Under the pieces are notes generated by a model. It ran no database searches. It was not told the origin of the DNA and was given only the letters and a program-made list of their open reading frames with translations. From contig NC_091973.1 in the NCBI RefSeq assembly GCF_036711975.1, forward strand, positions 15,500,001-15,564,000: a stretch of 64,000 bases of DNA. Reading direction: 5' to 3'. Below, one piece after another: positions 54,497-64,000 of this stretch (the first letter of the stretch is position 1; every line of letters starts with the position of its first letter). The translations under genes were made by a program, and so were the position numbers. Source of the DNA: Onthophagus taurus (lineage: Eukaryota > Arthropoda > Insecta > Coleoptera > Scarabaeidae).

Positions 54497-55293
54497 TTAC
54501 GCGCAATTCTGCTACGTAAAGAAATTGAATTAGTCTTACTTAAACACTTTCTCCAAGTCTCTCGATTTTGATGGAAGAATAAAACACTGTATGAAGACTG
54601 GAAAAGAAAGAGAGTTTATTTTCGGACGGGCATACTTTTATACAGATTTTGGACAAAACAGGTTTACAGAAATATACAGCGTGTCCCGTATCTTCCGCAT
54701 CAGAGCATTATACGGTTGTAGGATACATTATTCTGAAGCGATCTTTCTAATAAAATTTTTTCGAAATGTTTATAATAACCGCACGGGAACTGTTTAAAGG
54801 AACTGTTTTTCGTCCAATCAGCAGATCGCAAATCAGACTCAGGTAATCGGTGCCACCCTCGGCCGGTTCGCTACGCCGATGATAACTCGTTTCCCACGTG
54901 TACTCACCAATAGATTCGTCATGGAAAGAGAAATAAACTTTTTCGATGAATCAAAGTCGTCCGTTATTGGTCATCGTTAAACAGTTCCCGTGCGGTTATT
55001 ATAAACATTTCGAAAAAATTTTATTAGAAAGATCGCTTCAGAATAATGTATTCTACAACCGTATAATGCTCTGATGCGGAAGATACGGGACACGCTGTAT
55101 ACAAGGAATTAAAGACGCGATACATACATGTTAACAATAATTATTTATAATATATACAATAAAAGAAAAAAAATAGCGGAGTGTGACCAAATTAATAAAT
55201 GTAATTAAGAATAGGAGTTTTATTTACTCTCTCTTCGCGCGTGTGAGCGCGTTGCTCATAAATTTGAATTATTCGCGCGTGTGGGCGCATTCT
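54497..55293 (-). repeat. BEL LTR-like repeat B, interrupted by a MITE
   Basis: Matches repeat A (50,890-51,262) on both sides of a 421-bp MITE (54,677-55,097). It lies right after the end of a BEL integrase frame (stop at 55,336), so it is the likely 3' LTR of that element. Exact ends do not show TG...CA, so limits are those of the A/B match. Confidence 0.65.
54677..55097. mobile_element. 421-bp MITE with 119-bp terminal inverted repeats
   Basis: The arms 54,677-54,795 and 54,979-55,097 are nearly perfect inverted copies starting CAGCGTGTCCCGTATCTTCC. TATA borders both ends (TA target duplication), as in mariner-type MITEs. The empty site is provided by repeat A, which lacks it. Confidence 0.88.
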
Positions 55294-55335
55294 GAACAGG
55301 TTTTATGCGAACCGATACGAACCAATACGAGCAAT

Positions 55336-56276
55336 TTATTCGATCGGTAACGGGCAAATCTTCACAAGTGGTCGTTTTGTAATGCCGTTTCTGGTGCGAA
55401 CTGAAGCCACCCGGACTATACTATCTTTTCCAGGATGTAGTTCCACGATTCTCCCAGTCATCCTCCACAAAGTAGGTAAATTGTCTTCTTTGATAACGAC
55501 TAACGCGCCTTTTTTTAGGTTAGTGACACCAGAGGTCCATTTATTGTGACGCTGGAAGTTGTACCAGATATTCTTTGTGCCAGCTGGTCCAGAAATGCTG
55601 TTGTATCATTTGTATATACTGGTATGTGCTCAAACGATTTTTGAGCACATGACTCAAAGATGGATGTGAGCGTTCTTCCAATTAAAAAATGTGCCGGGGT
55701 AGGAGGGATTAAATCTTCGGGATTAGATGACATGGGGGTTAGTGGCCTGGAATTTAGGATAGCCTCGACCTGAACTAAGAATGTATAAAACTCTTCAAAC
55801 GTTAAAGAGGTGTTGTTGACTACCCTAATCAAATGAAATTTAACACTGTTAACCCCGGCTTCCCATAAACCACCAAAATGGGGCGAACTAGGAGGTATAA
55901 ATAAACAATTAATCCTTTCAGCGTTAACCATGTTTTCAATGTCATTAGAATTTTCTATTAGAAACTGACCTAACTCTTTCAGTTCTTGGTTTGCACTCAC
56001 AAAATTAGTACCGTTATCGGAAAATATCTGAAACAGCATACCCCTCCGAGCAACAAAACGCCGAAGAGTTGCCAAAAAGCACTGTGAAGATAATCCCGTC
56101 ATCAATTCAAGGTGAATATCACGTGTTGAGAAACACACAAACAGGCATATGTATCCTTTTATTTTTCTTGAACCTCGGCCTTTTTTGTCTTTTAGATAAA
56201 CCGGACTCGCAAAATCCACTATATTATACCATAGATTATTACCGGATGTTTCGAACGAGTAATTTGATGTTTGCAA
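55336..56276 (-). pseudogene. BEL/Pao integrase
   Basis: The minus frame from 56,276 contains YNIVDFASPVYLK (first catalytic Asp), FVCFSTRDIHLELMTGLSS, FSDNGTNFVSANQEL (second Asp), PPSSPHFGGLWEAGVNSVK (catalytic Glu), and AILNSRPLTPMSSNPEDLI. The frame breaks near 55,515. The C-terminal DUF5641-like part continues in another frame with ELHPGKDSIVRVASVRTRNG and KRPLVKICPLPIE, and stops at 55,336-55,338, just before LTR-like repeat B. Upstream RNase H of this element is deleted. Confidence 0.83.
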
Positions 56277-56379
56277 TTGTCCGGCTTGAACGGCTTGAAG
56301 TTTTTAAGTTTGCTTTTCTTCGGAAGCTCTTCCGCGAACGACTCGTTTTGATCAAATTTAATTAATATTTTTAACGCAT

Positions 56380-57593
56380 TTTCTACTTATGTGCTTCGCC
56401 ATACGCTCTTATGATCCGATACGCCAAATATCCTGAAGGAGGATTTTCGCGACTATAATTATAGGACTTAAAAATCCCAGCGGATCGAATATTTGCGCTA
56501 CGTCTGACAAAACTCTGACCGTTTCGTTATTTTCTTGTTAATTTCTTCACAAATTTTATACCGAAAGTTATCATCAGCAGGGTCCCACAAAAGCCCTAAG
56601 GTACGAGTATTTTCATATCGACCTAGATCTATTAAATCCGCGGAATTTGTGAATTCGCGGATCATTTGGATATCATTTGAGACCCATTTATCCAATTCAA
56701 ACCCGCCTTTACGTAAAGTTGACTGAACTTTATGTACTATTGTCTTAAGTTCCGCTACCGACTGGCTGCAAATAATCTCCGAAATTTACGACTCTTCACA
56801 TTCAATACCTAATTGTTTTAAACATCTTGTAGCTAAATAACTCGCGGACGCGGTGCCATAACTTGTTGTCATTAATTCGAAAGTTTCTACGGGCTCGCGC
56901 TCTGAATCTCGCCAAAGTATCCGTTGATATTGCGTTTGCCTTGGGTCCACCCAACACATACGTTTTTCGAATATCCGCGGCCACAACCAATGAATATATT
57001 CTGTATCTAAGTAACGCACTGAATAAATCGGGTTGAATTGTGGGTCCAAGTAGCTGCAATTGATTCAAGGAGTAACCCGATGAAGTCGGACATGACGCGT
57101 CGAACACAACCCGAAGTTTGGTGGTTGAACTATTCTCATTGATTACTCCATGGTGAGCTAAGTAACAACAGGGTTCGTTATTTCCTCATTCTCTAATTTA
57201 CGCATGTTTTCGTTCACGATATTCCCGTATACATTTCTTATACTAACTTTCAAATTTGGGGAATTTTCTAAATTTTCATTCTATGCTAAGTAAGCGCTTT
57301 TCGGCAGCATTATACGAATCGCTTAACTTATCGAAATAGTCCTTGAAAGGAATAGTCACCACGAATTTCCCGTCTTTTGAGCGCCGAGTGTTTTCCCGAA
57401 AGTGTTTTTCGCATAGTTTATCTGTGTACGATTTAAGTAGCGTCTCCTGTACTGATTCAATGTTCCAGAACCGCTCTAATTGTATAGTTAATTGATCTCT
57501 CTCTACTTGATTGAAAAATACCGACCGAGTTTGATATGTCGCGCTGGCCATTATGGGTCCCGAAATCACCCATCCGAACAAGGTTTTTTGCAT
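56380..57593 (-). pseudogene. BEL/Pao reverse transcriptase region
   Basis: Minus-strand pieces in order: 57,593-57,276 (LFGWVISGPIMAS, LERFWNIESVQET, CEKHFRENTRRSKDGKFVV, the protease-RT linker); 57,107-56,786 (VMFDAS-type CPTSSGYSLNQLQLLGP, DIRK, YGTASASYLATRCLKQLG in alternating frames); and 56,695-56,498 (RTLGLLWDPADDNFRYKI, the RT thumb). The YVDD active-site region between 56,700 and 56,790 is not seen intact. Several frameshifts are present. Confidence 0.75.
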
Positions 57594-57599
57594 GATTTG

Positions 57600-58360
57600 C
57601 CAAAAATAATCAGCACCAATTAGGATGTCTATCTTACCGGGAGAATTGAACGAGGGATCGGCTAACTTAAGATTCGAAGGAATTTTAAGATTTTCTGAAT
57701 TTAGAAAAAAATTAAGTAGATCATTCGCGATCGTATCTAATTAACCTTTAACGAAAAACCAGTGCTATGTGAATGAATTTTAAAACAACACGAATTTGTT
57801 ACAGTAGTTTGATTTCTATTTATGCTAGCGATATTAATGTCTTGTTTTGTTCCAGTGAGCAATAATCGTTTCCGAGTTTATTCTATAATAAAACTACTCT
57901 GGCTGCCCGGATCGAGGAGTGCACGAATTGAATGTTTCCGATTATGTTTGTTGTATTGTACGATTACCGTGAATAAAAGTACGTTTGATTGAGCGAGTGT
58001 GATGATTGTGGTTCGGAATCTGGGCGGCTTGAATTGGCTACATTAAAACGTAAGAGGGTATGATGCCGAGCTTTACATACTTTACACGATCTTGATTTCA
58101 CACTGTTTTAGGAAATGACCCGAACGAAGGCAATTTATACATAATTTCAAAGATTTAACTCGATTGAGACGAGATTGCACGGTAAGATTTTTAAACGTTA
58201 AGCATTCATGTATAAAATGATCACCCTTGCTGACTGTGCAACCTTTCGAAATCAACTGGTTTGAAACGGGAAACGATTTAGAACAATTCGACTTAATTTG
58301 TTGATTTGTTCCGCGATCTAAAGTTTCAATTAAATCCTTACAATCCTTATACATTCTATT
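57600..58360 (-). pseudogene. BEL/Pao gag end and protease of the same element
   Basis: The gag zinc knuckle region lies in the lower part of the 58,735-58,082 frame (QSRLNRVKSLKLCINCLRSG, HFLKQC). It continues with HHTLLHFN and the protease area near 57,900 (SIRALLDPGSQSS in minus translation), then DILIGADYFW near 57,620. Frameshifts separate the parts. Upstream (above about 58,360) the same open frame switches to the end of a different BEL element. Confidence 0.65.
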
Positions 58361-58668
58361 ATCCTTCGTCGCAGAACAATTTTTCATGAAACGCAATAAA
58401 TATGCTGTTACGTTGATTAGCTTGCTCAAACTGGAATATCTATTTATGAATGAATCGTGTGTTGTATTTGTCATTGTTAATGTGATAGACTTTTGTTCTG
58501 GTAGATTGCTTATGATTGACAAATCTAAATTCGTGCCTTCAAACTGAAATGGTGTTGAAAGCCATTTTGGCCCGTGCCACCATAGAGAATGATTGATTAA
58601 ATGTGTTGCAGATATACCGCGAGTGATTGCATCCGGGGTTATCTTCCGTGTTGACATAATACCACTGA

Positions 58669-61242
58669 CAAGGGAAGTATCAGAACTGTCCCTCACCGAT
58701 TTTGTTAAAATTTGGTACAGCGATAGTATGGCCAAAAATAAGGTTTACGTATTTTTTTATACGTGCTAATAAAGCCCCTGGGGCGAGTTATAAGGGTTGG
58801 AAATCGGGGCGAAATATATATATTCGCTTATAGGCTGAAAACGAAAATAGCTATCGAAATGTGGTAAATGTAAACTGATATTCATTTTCAAAGAGCTTTC
58901 CATTGATATATCACACATATATCTGAGGGCTTCAGGGAGTAAACTACCCCTAGTTTTTGGGAATATTTTGAAAACTACCCTGTCGATTTTGGCGATAATA
59001 TGTGTCCTTATAGTACGTTTAAAAATATTAATGACGTGTTTTTTCTTATTTGCCTCTGACCATCCCCTGCAAAATTACGGGGTATGATAGATAACCCCTT
59101 TTCTCTTAAGAATAATGTGATAAACTGTAACACTTTTGAACAATGTTTTGAAGAAAACCATAAATTAGTTGTAAATTAAGATTTACGCAGTAAAATAAAC
59201 AATATACGCCATTAAGGGGTGGCTGGGGTTAACTACCCTAACCACCCCAAAAATTAATTTTTTTTGCGAAAATTGTTTGTCGATTTTGGTGCAATTTCCC
59301 ACGATGATTTTTTTATACGTTAGGTAGTGCTATTGTAAGAACTTACAAGGGTTAGAAGTTTGGGGTAGACAATATATTTTCGCTAATAACTTGCATACTC
59401 CTACAGAAAAATGTTTTTTATCCTTATTCTATTTAAATAACACAAAAGTTAGGATAATTATATAAATATTTATTAGTAATGAGTTAAAAAGTAACTGACA
59501 AAAGAATGGTTGACTATCACAAATTGTATTCCACATTATTAATTTAATTTCTTTTTTTTTACGTTTTTTATTCAATATATTGTTGGGTTGTTTCAATAAT
59601 GAAAATCATGGAAAAAATTTTTTAAACACAACGATTGTTTACACCATGCACATGTTATAACAGCTATATCTCCACAGATATCGCACATAGGTTTTTCATT
59701 GGAAAAGCAAACCTCCACAGGATTTTCAAACTGTTCTGGTCTCTCCTCTATATAGCCAGATGCAAAACAGGCGTATTTAAACACATTAATAAATCGTGGG
59801 GAAGACAACTGGTTAAGCGTTAAGGATTGCAATTTTAAAATATTATCTCGCTGATGCAAATTGACATCGTACTGGTAGAGAATAACTTGATCAAAAAATC
59901 TTCTAATGAAATGTTTCCATATTCTAAAACCAAATACATCTAGGGGTTGAATTTGACCTGTTCTCCCTGCAGGTATAGACAAATATTTAAACTTAACATC
60001 CGATGGAGTTACTTCACTAACAATTTCAGGGCAGTGGCCACTCCAAGAATCCAGTAATAGTAATGATTTGGGTCCGGTGTTTGGGAAATAGACATTTTGT
60101 AGCCAATTTTTCATATGAGCAAAAGTCAGTTTACCAGACTTTGATGCCAAAACGAATATGTTATCTGCTTTGAATATTGTATTTATTACTCTCGGTCCAA
60201 ACGTACCAGAGGATTCTTTTAAAACAATGTAAAGAGGAGAAAGTAGCTTTTCATTTGCAAATATGATAGGTTGAATTGTGTAGCTATGTGTTGTCGATGA
60301 CACTGACTGTACCACGCTTTCAACGGTTTAACCCCCAAAACCCCTTTTAAATAAAAATAAATTAAAAAAAAAACCAATGTAGAATACAATTTGTCGTACT
60401 TAACCATTTTTTTTTTCAGTTCTTTTTAACTCATTATTAATAAATATTTATATAATTATCCTAACTTTTGTGTTATTTCAATAGAATAAGGATAAAAAGG
60501 CTTTTTCTGTAGGATTATGAAAGTTATTAGCTAAAATATATTTTCTACCCCAAACTTCTAACCCTTGTAGGTCCTTACAATAGTACTACCTAACGTATAA
60601 AAAAATCATCGTGGTAAATTGCACCAAAATCGACAAACAATTTTCGCAAAAAAATATTATTTTTGGGGTGGTTTATGTAGTTAACCCCAGCCACCCCTTA
60701 AAGTCGTATAGGGTTTATTTTACTGCGTAAATCTTCATTTACATCTAATTAATGGTTTTCTTCAAAATATTGTTCAAAAGTGTAACAGTTTATCACATTA
60801 TTCTTAAGGAAAGGGGTTATCTACCGTACCCCGTAACTTTGCAGGGGATGATCAGAGGCAAATAAGAAAAAACACGTCATTAATATTTTTAAACGTACTA
60901 TAAGGACACATAATATCGCCAAAATCGACAGGGTAGTTTTTAAAATATTCCAAAAAACTAGGGGTAGTTTACCCCCTGAAGCCCTCAGATATATGTGTGA
61001 TATATCAATGGAAAGCTCTTTGAAAATGAATATCAGTTTACATTTACCACATTTCGATAGTTATTTTCGTTTTCAGCCTATAAGCGAATATATATATTTC
61101 GCCCCGATTTCCAACCCTTATAACTCGCCCCAGGGGCTTTATTAGCACGTATAAAAAAATACGTAAACTTTATTTTTGGCCATACTATCGCTGTACCAAA
61201 TTTCAACAAAATCGGTGAGGGACAGTTCTGATACTTCCCTTG
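58669..61242. mobile_element. 2.57-kb DDE transposon with ~830-bp terminal inverted repeats
   Basis: The element starts CAAGGGAAGTATCAGAACTG and ends with its inverse. Arms run from 58,669 to about 59,500 and from about 60,418 to 61,242. TGA duplications flank it (58,666-58,668 and 61,243-61,245). Excision with one TGA restores the BEL reading frame across the RNase H/connection border, which confirms the limits. A 3-bp duplication is unlike mariner/pogo (TA); the superfamily is unresolved. Confidence 0.88.
59593..60315 (-). CDS. DDE-superfamily transposase, probably N-terminally truncated
   Basis: A 240-aa frame in the unique centre of the element. It shows SLLLLDSWSGHCPE (a catalytic Asp of DDE_1-like nucleases) and YLSIPAGRTGQIQPLDVFGF (with the Q-PLD motif shared by Tigger/jerky-like transposases). 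Next come KLQSLTLNQLSSPRFINVFK, and at the C-terminus a zinc-ribbon-like CDICGDIAVITCAWCKQSLC. The N-terminal DNA-binding and first-Asp regions should lie between 60,316 and the right arm, but only about 100 bp remain, so the copy is probably internally deleted or depends on an intron-spliced upstream part. It would cut and paste the element in cis or trans. Confidence 0.72.
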   Translation of the reverse strand: MVQSVSSTTHSYTIQPIIFANEKLLSPLYIVLKESSGTFGPRVINTIFKADNIFVLASKSGKLTFAHMKNWLQNVYFPNTGPKSLLLLDSWSGHCPEIVSEVTPSDVKFKYLSIPAGRTGQIQPLDVFGFRIWKHFIRRFFDQVILYQYDVNLHQRDNILKLQSLTLNQLSSPRFINVFKYACFASGYIEERPEQFENPVEVCFSNEKPMCDICGDIAVITCAWCKQSLCLKNFFHDFHY

Positions 61243-61245
61243 TGA

Positions 61246-61685
61246 GTTGGTTTCGTTATTCTTTGTATTTCTGAAACACGATTGGATACAAAGGTCTTCC
61301 AACGAGACGGGCAACCTTTAATCCATGCTAGGGTAGTTTGAGAGTCTGACCAAAAATACTCAGACATAAATTTAATTTTACTTATTGATCGTACACGTTC
61401 AACTAATTGTGCCAACAGAGTTGCAGCACATAGCTCCAGACGGGGAAGAGAAACAGTTTTTATAGGAGCGACTCTTGATTTTGCTGTGATTAAATTGATT
61501 TCTGATGAACTCCCGTCAAATGATTGTATATAGATACACGCACCATACGCCGATTCTGACCAATCTGCGAAACCGTGTAGATTGTATTGGATTGAATTTG
61601 AGTTTAAACAATGCCTTTTTACTTTGATGTGTTGGACGGAAGTGACATCCGCGTGATAATTGATCCATCTTGTTTTGAGTTCCAA
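61246..61685 (-). pseudogene. BEL RNase H segment
   Basis: Minus frame with NLHGFADWSESAYGACIYIQ (RNase H Asp), KSRVAPIKTVSLPRLELCAA, YFWSDSQTTLAWIKGCPSRW and VSNRVSEIQRITKPT. It is cut at 61,245 by the DDE transposon and continues at 58,665. Confidence 0.85.
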
Positions 61686-61881
61686 TCTTCATCGTCCCAA
61701 TCTAATTTGGTTTTCCATGCTTGCTGGATGATCAATTTTGGAATTATGGTAATTGGCGCTAAAAGATCTAGTGGATCAAAAATTTGGGCGGCATTATTTA
61801 AAATGGAGCGTTTCGTTAACCTTTTGGGTAAAATATTGTCTTTGAATGAAAAATGAAGTACATCAGACGATGGCTGCCATA

Positions 61882-62819
61882 TTACATATTTATTCCTAAT
61901 GTTCTGGTGCTGCCGTTACAAATTGGAATGAGATTTTGGGTATTTTGTTGTTGATTGACAATAGATAATGCTGTATTGCTTTGCCATTTGCGCAGTTCGA
62001 AACCTGCTGAATGTAAAATTTGTTTGATATTGTTACAAATTTTGTTTAACTTTTCTGAATCTTCAGCACCAGATTTTGAATTGCCAATTCCACCAAGCAT
62101 CTTGTAGCCAGAAATGGGGCAGATGCAGTGCCGTACGTGACCGTGTTTAACTGGTAAATATCAATTTCCTTGGATGAATCGTCGCGCCATAGAATTTGTT
62201 GAAGACATTTTTGATTATCGTTGATGAGTATCTGTCGATACATCTTTTCGATGTCTGCTGTAATGACATATTTATGTTCGCGAAATCTGATCAAAATATC
62301 AAACAATTCCGGCTGTACTGTTGCACCTACTAAATGCAAGTTGTTCAAACACATATGAGTGCTTGTTTTTGCAGAGCCGTCGAATACGACCCGCAGTTTA
62401 GTTGTGGTACTCGAATTTTTAATGACAGGATGATGGGGTAGAAACACATTGTTGAAATTTGAGTTGTATGTGATTTTCGTCATATGATGTAATTGTATGT
62501 ACTCATTCATAAATTTTATATATTCCGATTTTAATATGTTATCTTTGTTTAATTTGCGTTCCAATGAGTAAAATCTTTTTAGTGCGATCGCCTTTGTCTC
62601 ACTGATATCAAATTCTTTTGTTTTAAGTGGTATGTTAGCCACAAACCTTCCATTTATGTCGCGTTTTGTTGTTTGTTGAAATATGTCTTCACATGTTTGC
62701 TCCTCATTGGTTAATTGTTTGGATGCAGATTTGAAATCGTCTAACTGCCAAAAACGTTCCATTTGTTCGTTCAATGTTAAAGCGGTACATGTCGATATGT
62801 TATGGGCCAATGGCTCCAT
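61882..62819 (-). pseudogene. BEL reverse transcriptase
   Basis: The minus frame 62,819-62,046 starts in the linker (EPLAHNISTCTALTLNEQME, RFWQLDD, CEDIFQQTTKRDINGRFV) and contains the RT fingers and palm: LPHHPVIKNSSTTTKLRVVF, DGSAKTSTHMCLNNLHLVGA, VITADIEKMYRQI (catalytic Asp) and QLNTVTYGTASAPFLATRCL. A frameshift near 62,090 leads to the second piece (KLNKICNNIKQILHSAGFEL, RKWQSN), and the YVDD box is missing between them, so an internal deletion removed part of the active site. Confidence 0.82.
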
Positions 62820-62918
62820 TTCCCACGGAATGTCACCAACGACAATCCAGCCAAGTTTTGTGGCTTGGAAAATGGGGAATGAAGATGGAGATTTTATTTT
62901 TCCTGGTTCAATTAGATC

Positions 62919-63311
62919 CTACAGTATGCTAGAGCCAATTAACATATCTATAGGTTTAGATATGTTGAAAGAAGGGTCAGCTAAATTTAAATTTTCTGGT
63001 ATCTGTAACGATCTTATATCAAATGAAATTTGTGGAATGGGTTCTGCTATTGTAGGAGTCATAAAACAAGAAATTGTTGATTGAAAGTTACTGGCTTTCG
63101 AGAAAAATGTTACCTTTGTGCGATGATTGATTTGAGATGCGATTCCTGTGAAACCCTTGATGCAAAAATTGGCGGGGTGTTTGGATAAACCTAATTTGTT
63201 GCACATCGATTCTGTGATAAAATGGGATTGCGATCCCGAGTCTAAGAGAACTCTTGCGTTGATCGGTTGTCCCATGCGATCGTATAAAATTACCTCTGCA
63301 GTGGATAACAA
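62919..63311 (-). pseudogene. BEL aspartic protease
   Basis: The minus frame carries INARVLLDSGSQSHFITESM with the DSGS active site, FCIKGFTGIASQINHRTKVT, and the C-terminal DMLIGSSIL. Next to it the frame is broken by a stop (tag at 62,916) before continuing to the linker. The N-terminal side (above 63,311) lacks gag; the upstream sequence is interrupted by a gypsy element with an LTR at 63,447. Confidence 0.82.
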
Positions 63312-63446
63312 CGTTTGATGGGATAGCGTCAGTGCGATAAGTCAGTGGAAATTTCTAGCGACTAGACGTTTTGATTGGTCGAAGTGGGGTGGTTCAATCA
63401 GCGCTGAGTCCGACCGGCGCGCGAGCGGTGGTTGGGGTAACAGCAA

Positions 63447-63701
63447 TGTTACCGGAGATGGGGGAGGAGAGTAAACACGTGGTGGAGTCAAATTCCAAAA
63501 ACGTTTAACTTGGTTTTTTATTTACAATTTACAATACTTTTCTACACGAGATTAATATAGAAACGATATTTGTAGTATAATATCCTCTGAGTCGAACGGC
63601 CTTCCTTTTTAACTCGGCTCCATGAATGCCGATCAATGGGGTGCGTCCGACCATTCGGCACGGCCTTCCCAGTGTTGGAAGGGAAGGTAAGCGTGGTAAC
63701 A
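63447..63701 (-). mobile_element. gypsy 3' LTR (255 bp)
   Basis: On the minus strand it starts TGTTACCACGC at 63,701, directly after a polypurine tract GAGGGAGGGGG, and ends CTCCGGTAACA at 63,447. AATAAA is present on the minus strand near 63,525. The TG...CA ends, inverted termini and tract make the limits firm. The flanking AGCAA (63,442-63,446) would be the target duplication if the other end, outside the window, matches. Confidence 0.82.
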
Positions 63702-63710
63702 CCCCCTCCC

Positions 63711-64000
63711 TCAAGAGGCCGCGCCGGGTTGTCGGGCTTGTTGCCGGCGTGGTGGAGGTGCCGGGCGAAGATCGTTCACGTGGACCTTGGTGGCTTCCGC
63801 GGTGTTGAACCGTCTAACCCAATAAGTGTTGGTTCCAGCGGCACTGATAATGATGTGAGGTCCGTTCCAACGTGGGGCGAAGGGCTTAAGAGGTATTTTG
63901 TGGCTGCGTTCCATGACTTTATCACCGGGTGTGAATTGAATTCGTGGAGGAACCTCTCCTGCGTATCGTTGCCGGTATCTATGTTCGTTCATATGGGCGC
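63711..64000 (-). CDS. gypsy integrase C-terminal end, partial at right edge
   Basis: The minus frame is open to the right edge of the window and ends at 63,711, nine bases before the LTR. It contains YAGEVPPRIQFTPGDKVMER, LKPFAPRWNGPHIIISAAG, TYWVRRF and KVHVNDLRPAPPP, the GPY/F-like C-terminal module of Ty3/gypsy integrases, then a proline/arginine/glutamine-rich tail. This module contacts target DNA. The visible part is undamaged, so the element beyond the window may be intact. GC content is clearly above that of the neighbouring BEL sequence. Confidence 0.83.
   Translation of the reverse strand, partial: AHMNEHRYRQRYAGEVPPRIQFTPGDKVMERSHKIPLKPFAPRWNGPHIIISAAGTNTYWVRRFNTAEATKVHVNDLRPAPPPRRQQARQPGAAS

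Larger units (their letters stand above)
58369..63311 (-). mobile_element. BEL/Pao element fragment (protease to post-RNase H) with nested DDE transposon
   Basis: Minus-strand order: protease 63,311-62,919, RT 62,819-61,882, RNase H 61,685-61,246, [DDE transposon 61,242-58,669], connection region 58,665-58,369 (SLWWHGPKWLSTPFQFEG). Gag and the 5' LTR are missing; the 3' side is fused to the gag of another BEL element at about 58,360. Confidence 0.82.

Noticed and set aside
1..64000. CRISPR arrays, bacterial operon signals, rRNA or tRNA genes
   Set aside because: None seen; the repeats present are tandem or transposon-derived and the content is eukaryotic.

Overview
The window looks like repeat-rich, AT-rich insect chromosomal DNA. 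No host gene is recognisable. The evidence for an insect is the mixture of element families (BEL/Pao, Ty3/gypsy, Ty1/copia, Penelope, Jockey, THAP-type P element, Tc1, pogo/Tigger, PIF/Harbinger, a piggyBac-like MITE) together with an arthropod-style Maverick/adintovirus-like element. The order of insect cannot be fixed from the sequence.

Region 1 (about 1-13,150) is a compact, apparently undecayed virus-like element of the Maverick/Polinton (adintovirus-like) type. Two genes on the minus strand (a protein resembling the DUF8207 family, and a FtsK/HerA-type packaging ATPase) are divergent from a plus-strand series: a phospholipase A2-like minor virion protein, an adenain-like cysteine protease, a penton-like single jelly roll protein, a small basic protein, a hexon-like major capsid protein, a 171-aa protein, a secreted matrix metalloproteinase, a 242-aa unknown protein, a 1282-aa protein-primed DNA polymerase B and a small membrane protein. 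The protease has no start codon in its conserved N-terminus, but lies in the -1 frame directly after an A AAA AAC heptamer at the end of the PLA2 gene, so the two may be joined by ribosomal frameshifting. No retroviral-type integrase is seen; the left end lies outside the window. The right side ends in a GC-rich 63-bp tandem repeat and a cluster of CRE-like TGACGTCA motifs.

Region 2 (13,190-32,879) starts and ends with two nearly identical 2.6-kb direct repeats (13,190-15,787 and 30,282-32,879), each a decayed gypsy/BEL composite. Between them lie a BEL/Pao element with a 1213-codon gag-protease-RT-RNase H frame, a P element whose middle holds a 1.7-kb solo LTR, and a decayed copia element.

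Region 3 (33,000-45,200) holds a decayed Tc1-like transposon and an env-bearing gypsy element. The gypsy carries an insertion of a Penelope-like element with 890-bp inverted arms and a 12-bp target duplication. Pogo/Tigger transposase pieces lie on both sides of the gypsy, one of them split by a 366-bp LTR-like insertion.

Region 4 (46,000-64,000) is a graveyard of fragments: gypsy gag, Jockey RT, Harbinger transposase, a piggyBac-like MITE, a Penelope fragment, and three truncated BEL/Pao elements. One BEL RNase H region is split by a 2.57-kb DDE transposon with about 830-bp terminal inverted repeats and a TGA target duplication. The 3' end of a further gypsy element with its LTR runs off the right edge.

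The genes of Region 1 would act together to build and package a double jelly roll virion and replicate its DNA. Everything to the right is transposon material, mostly broken, whose nesting gives a relative history of insertions.
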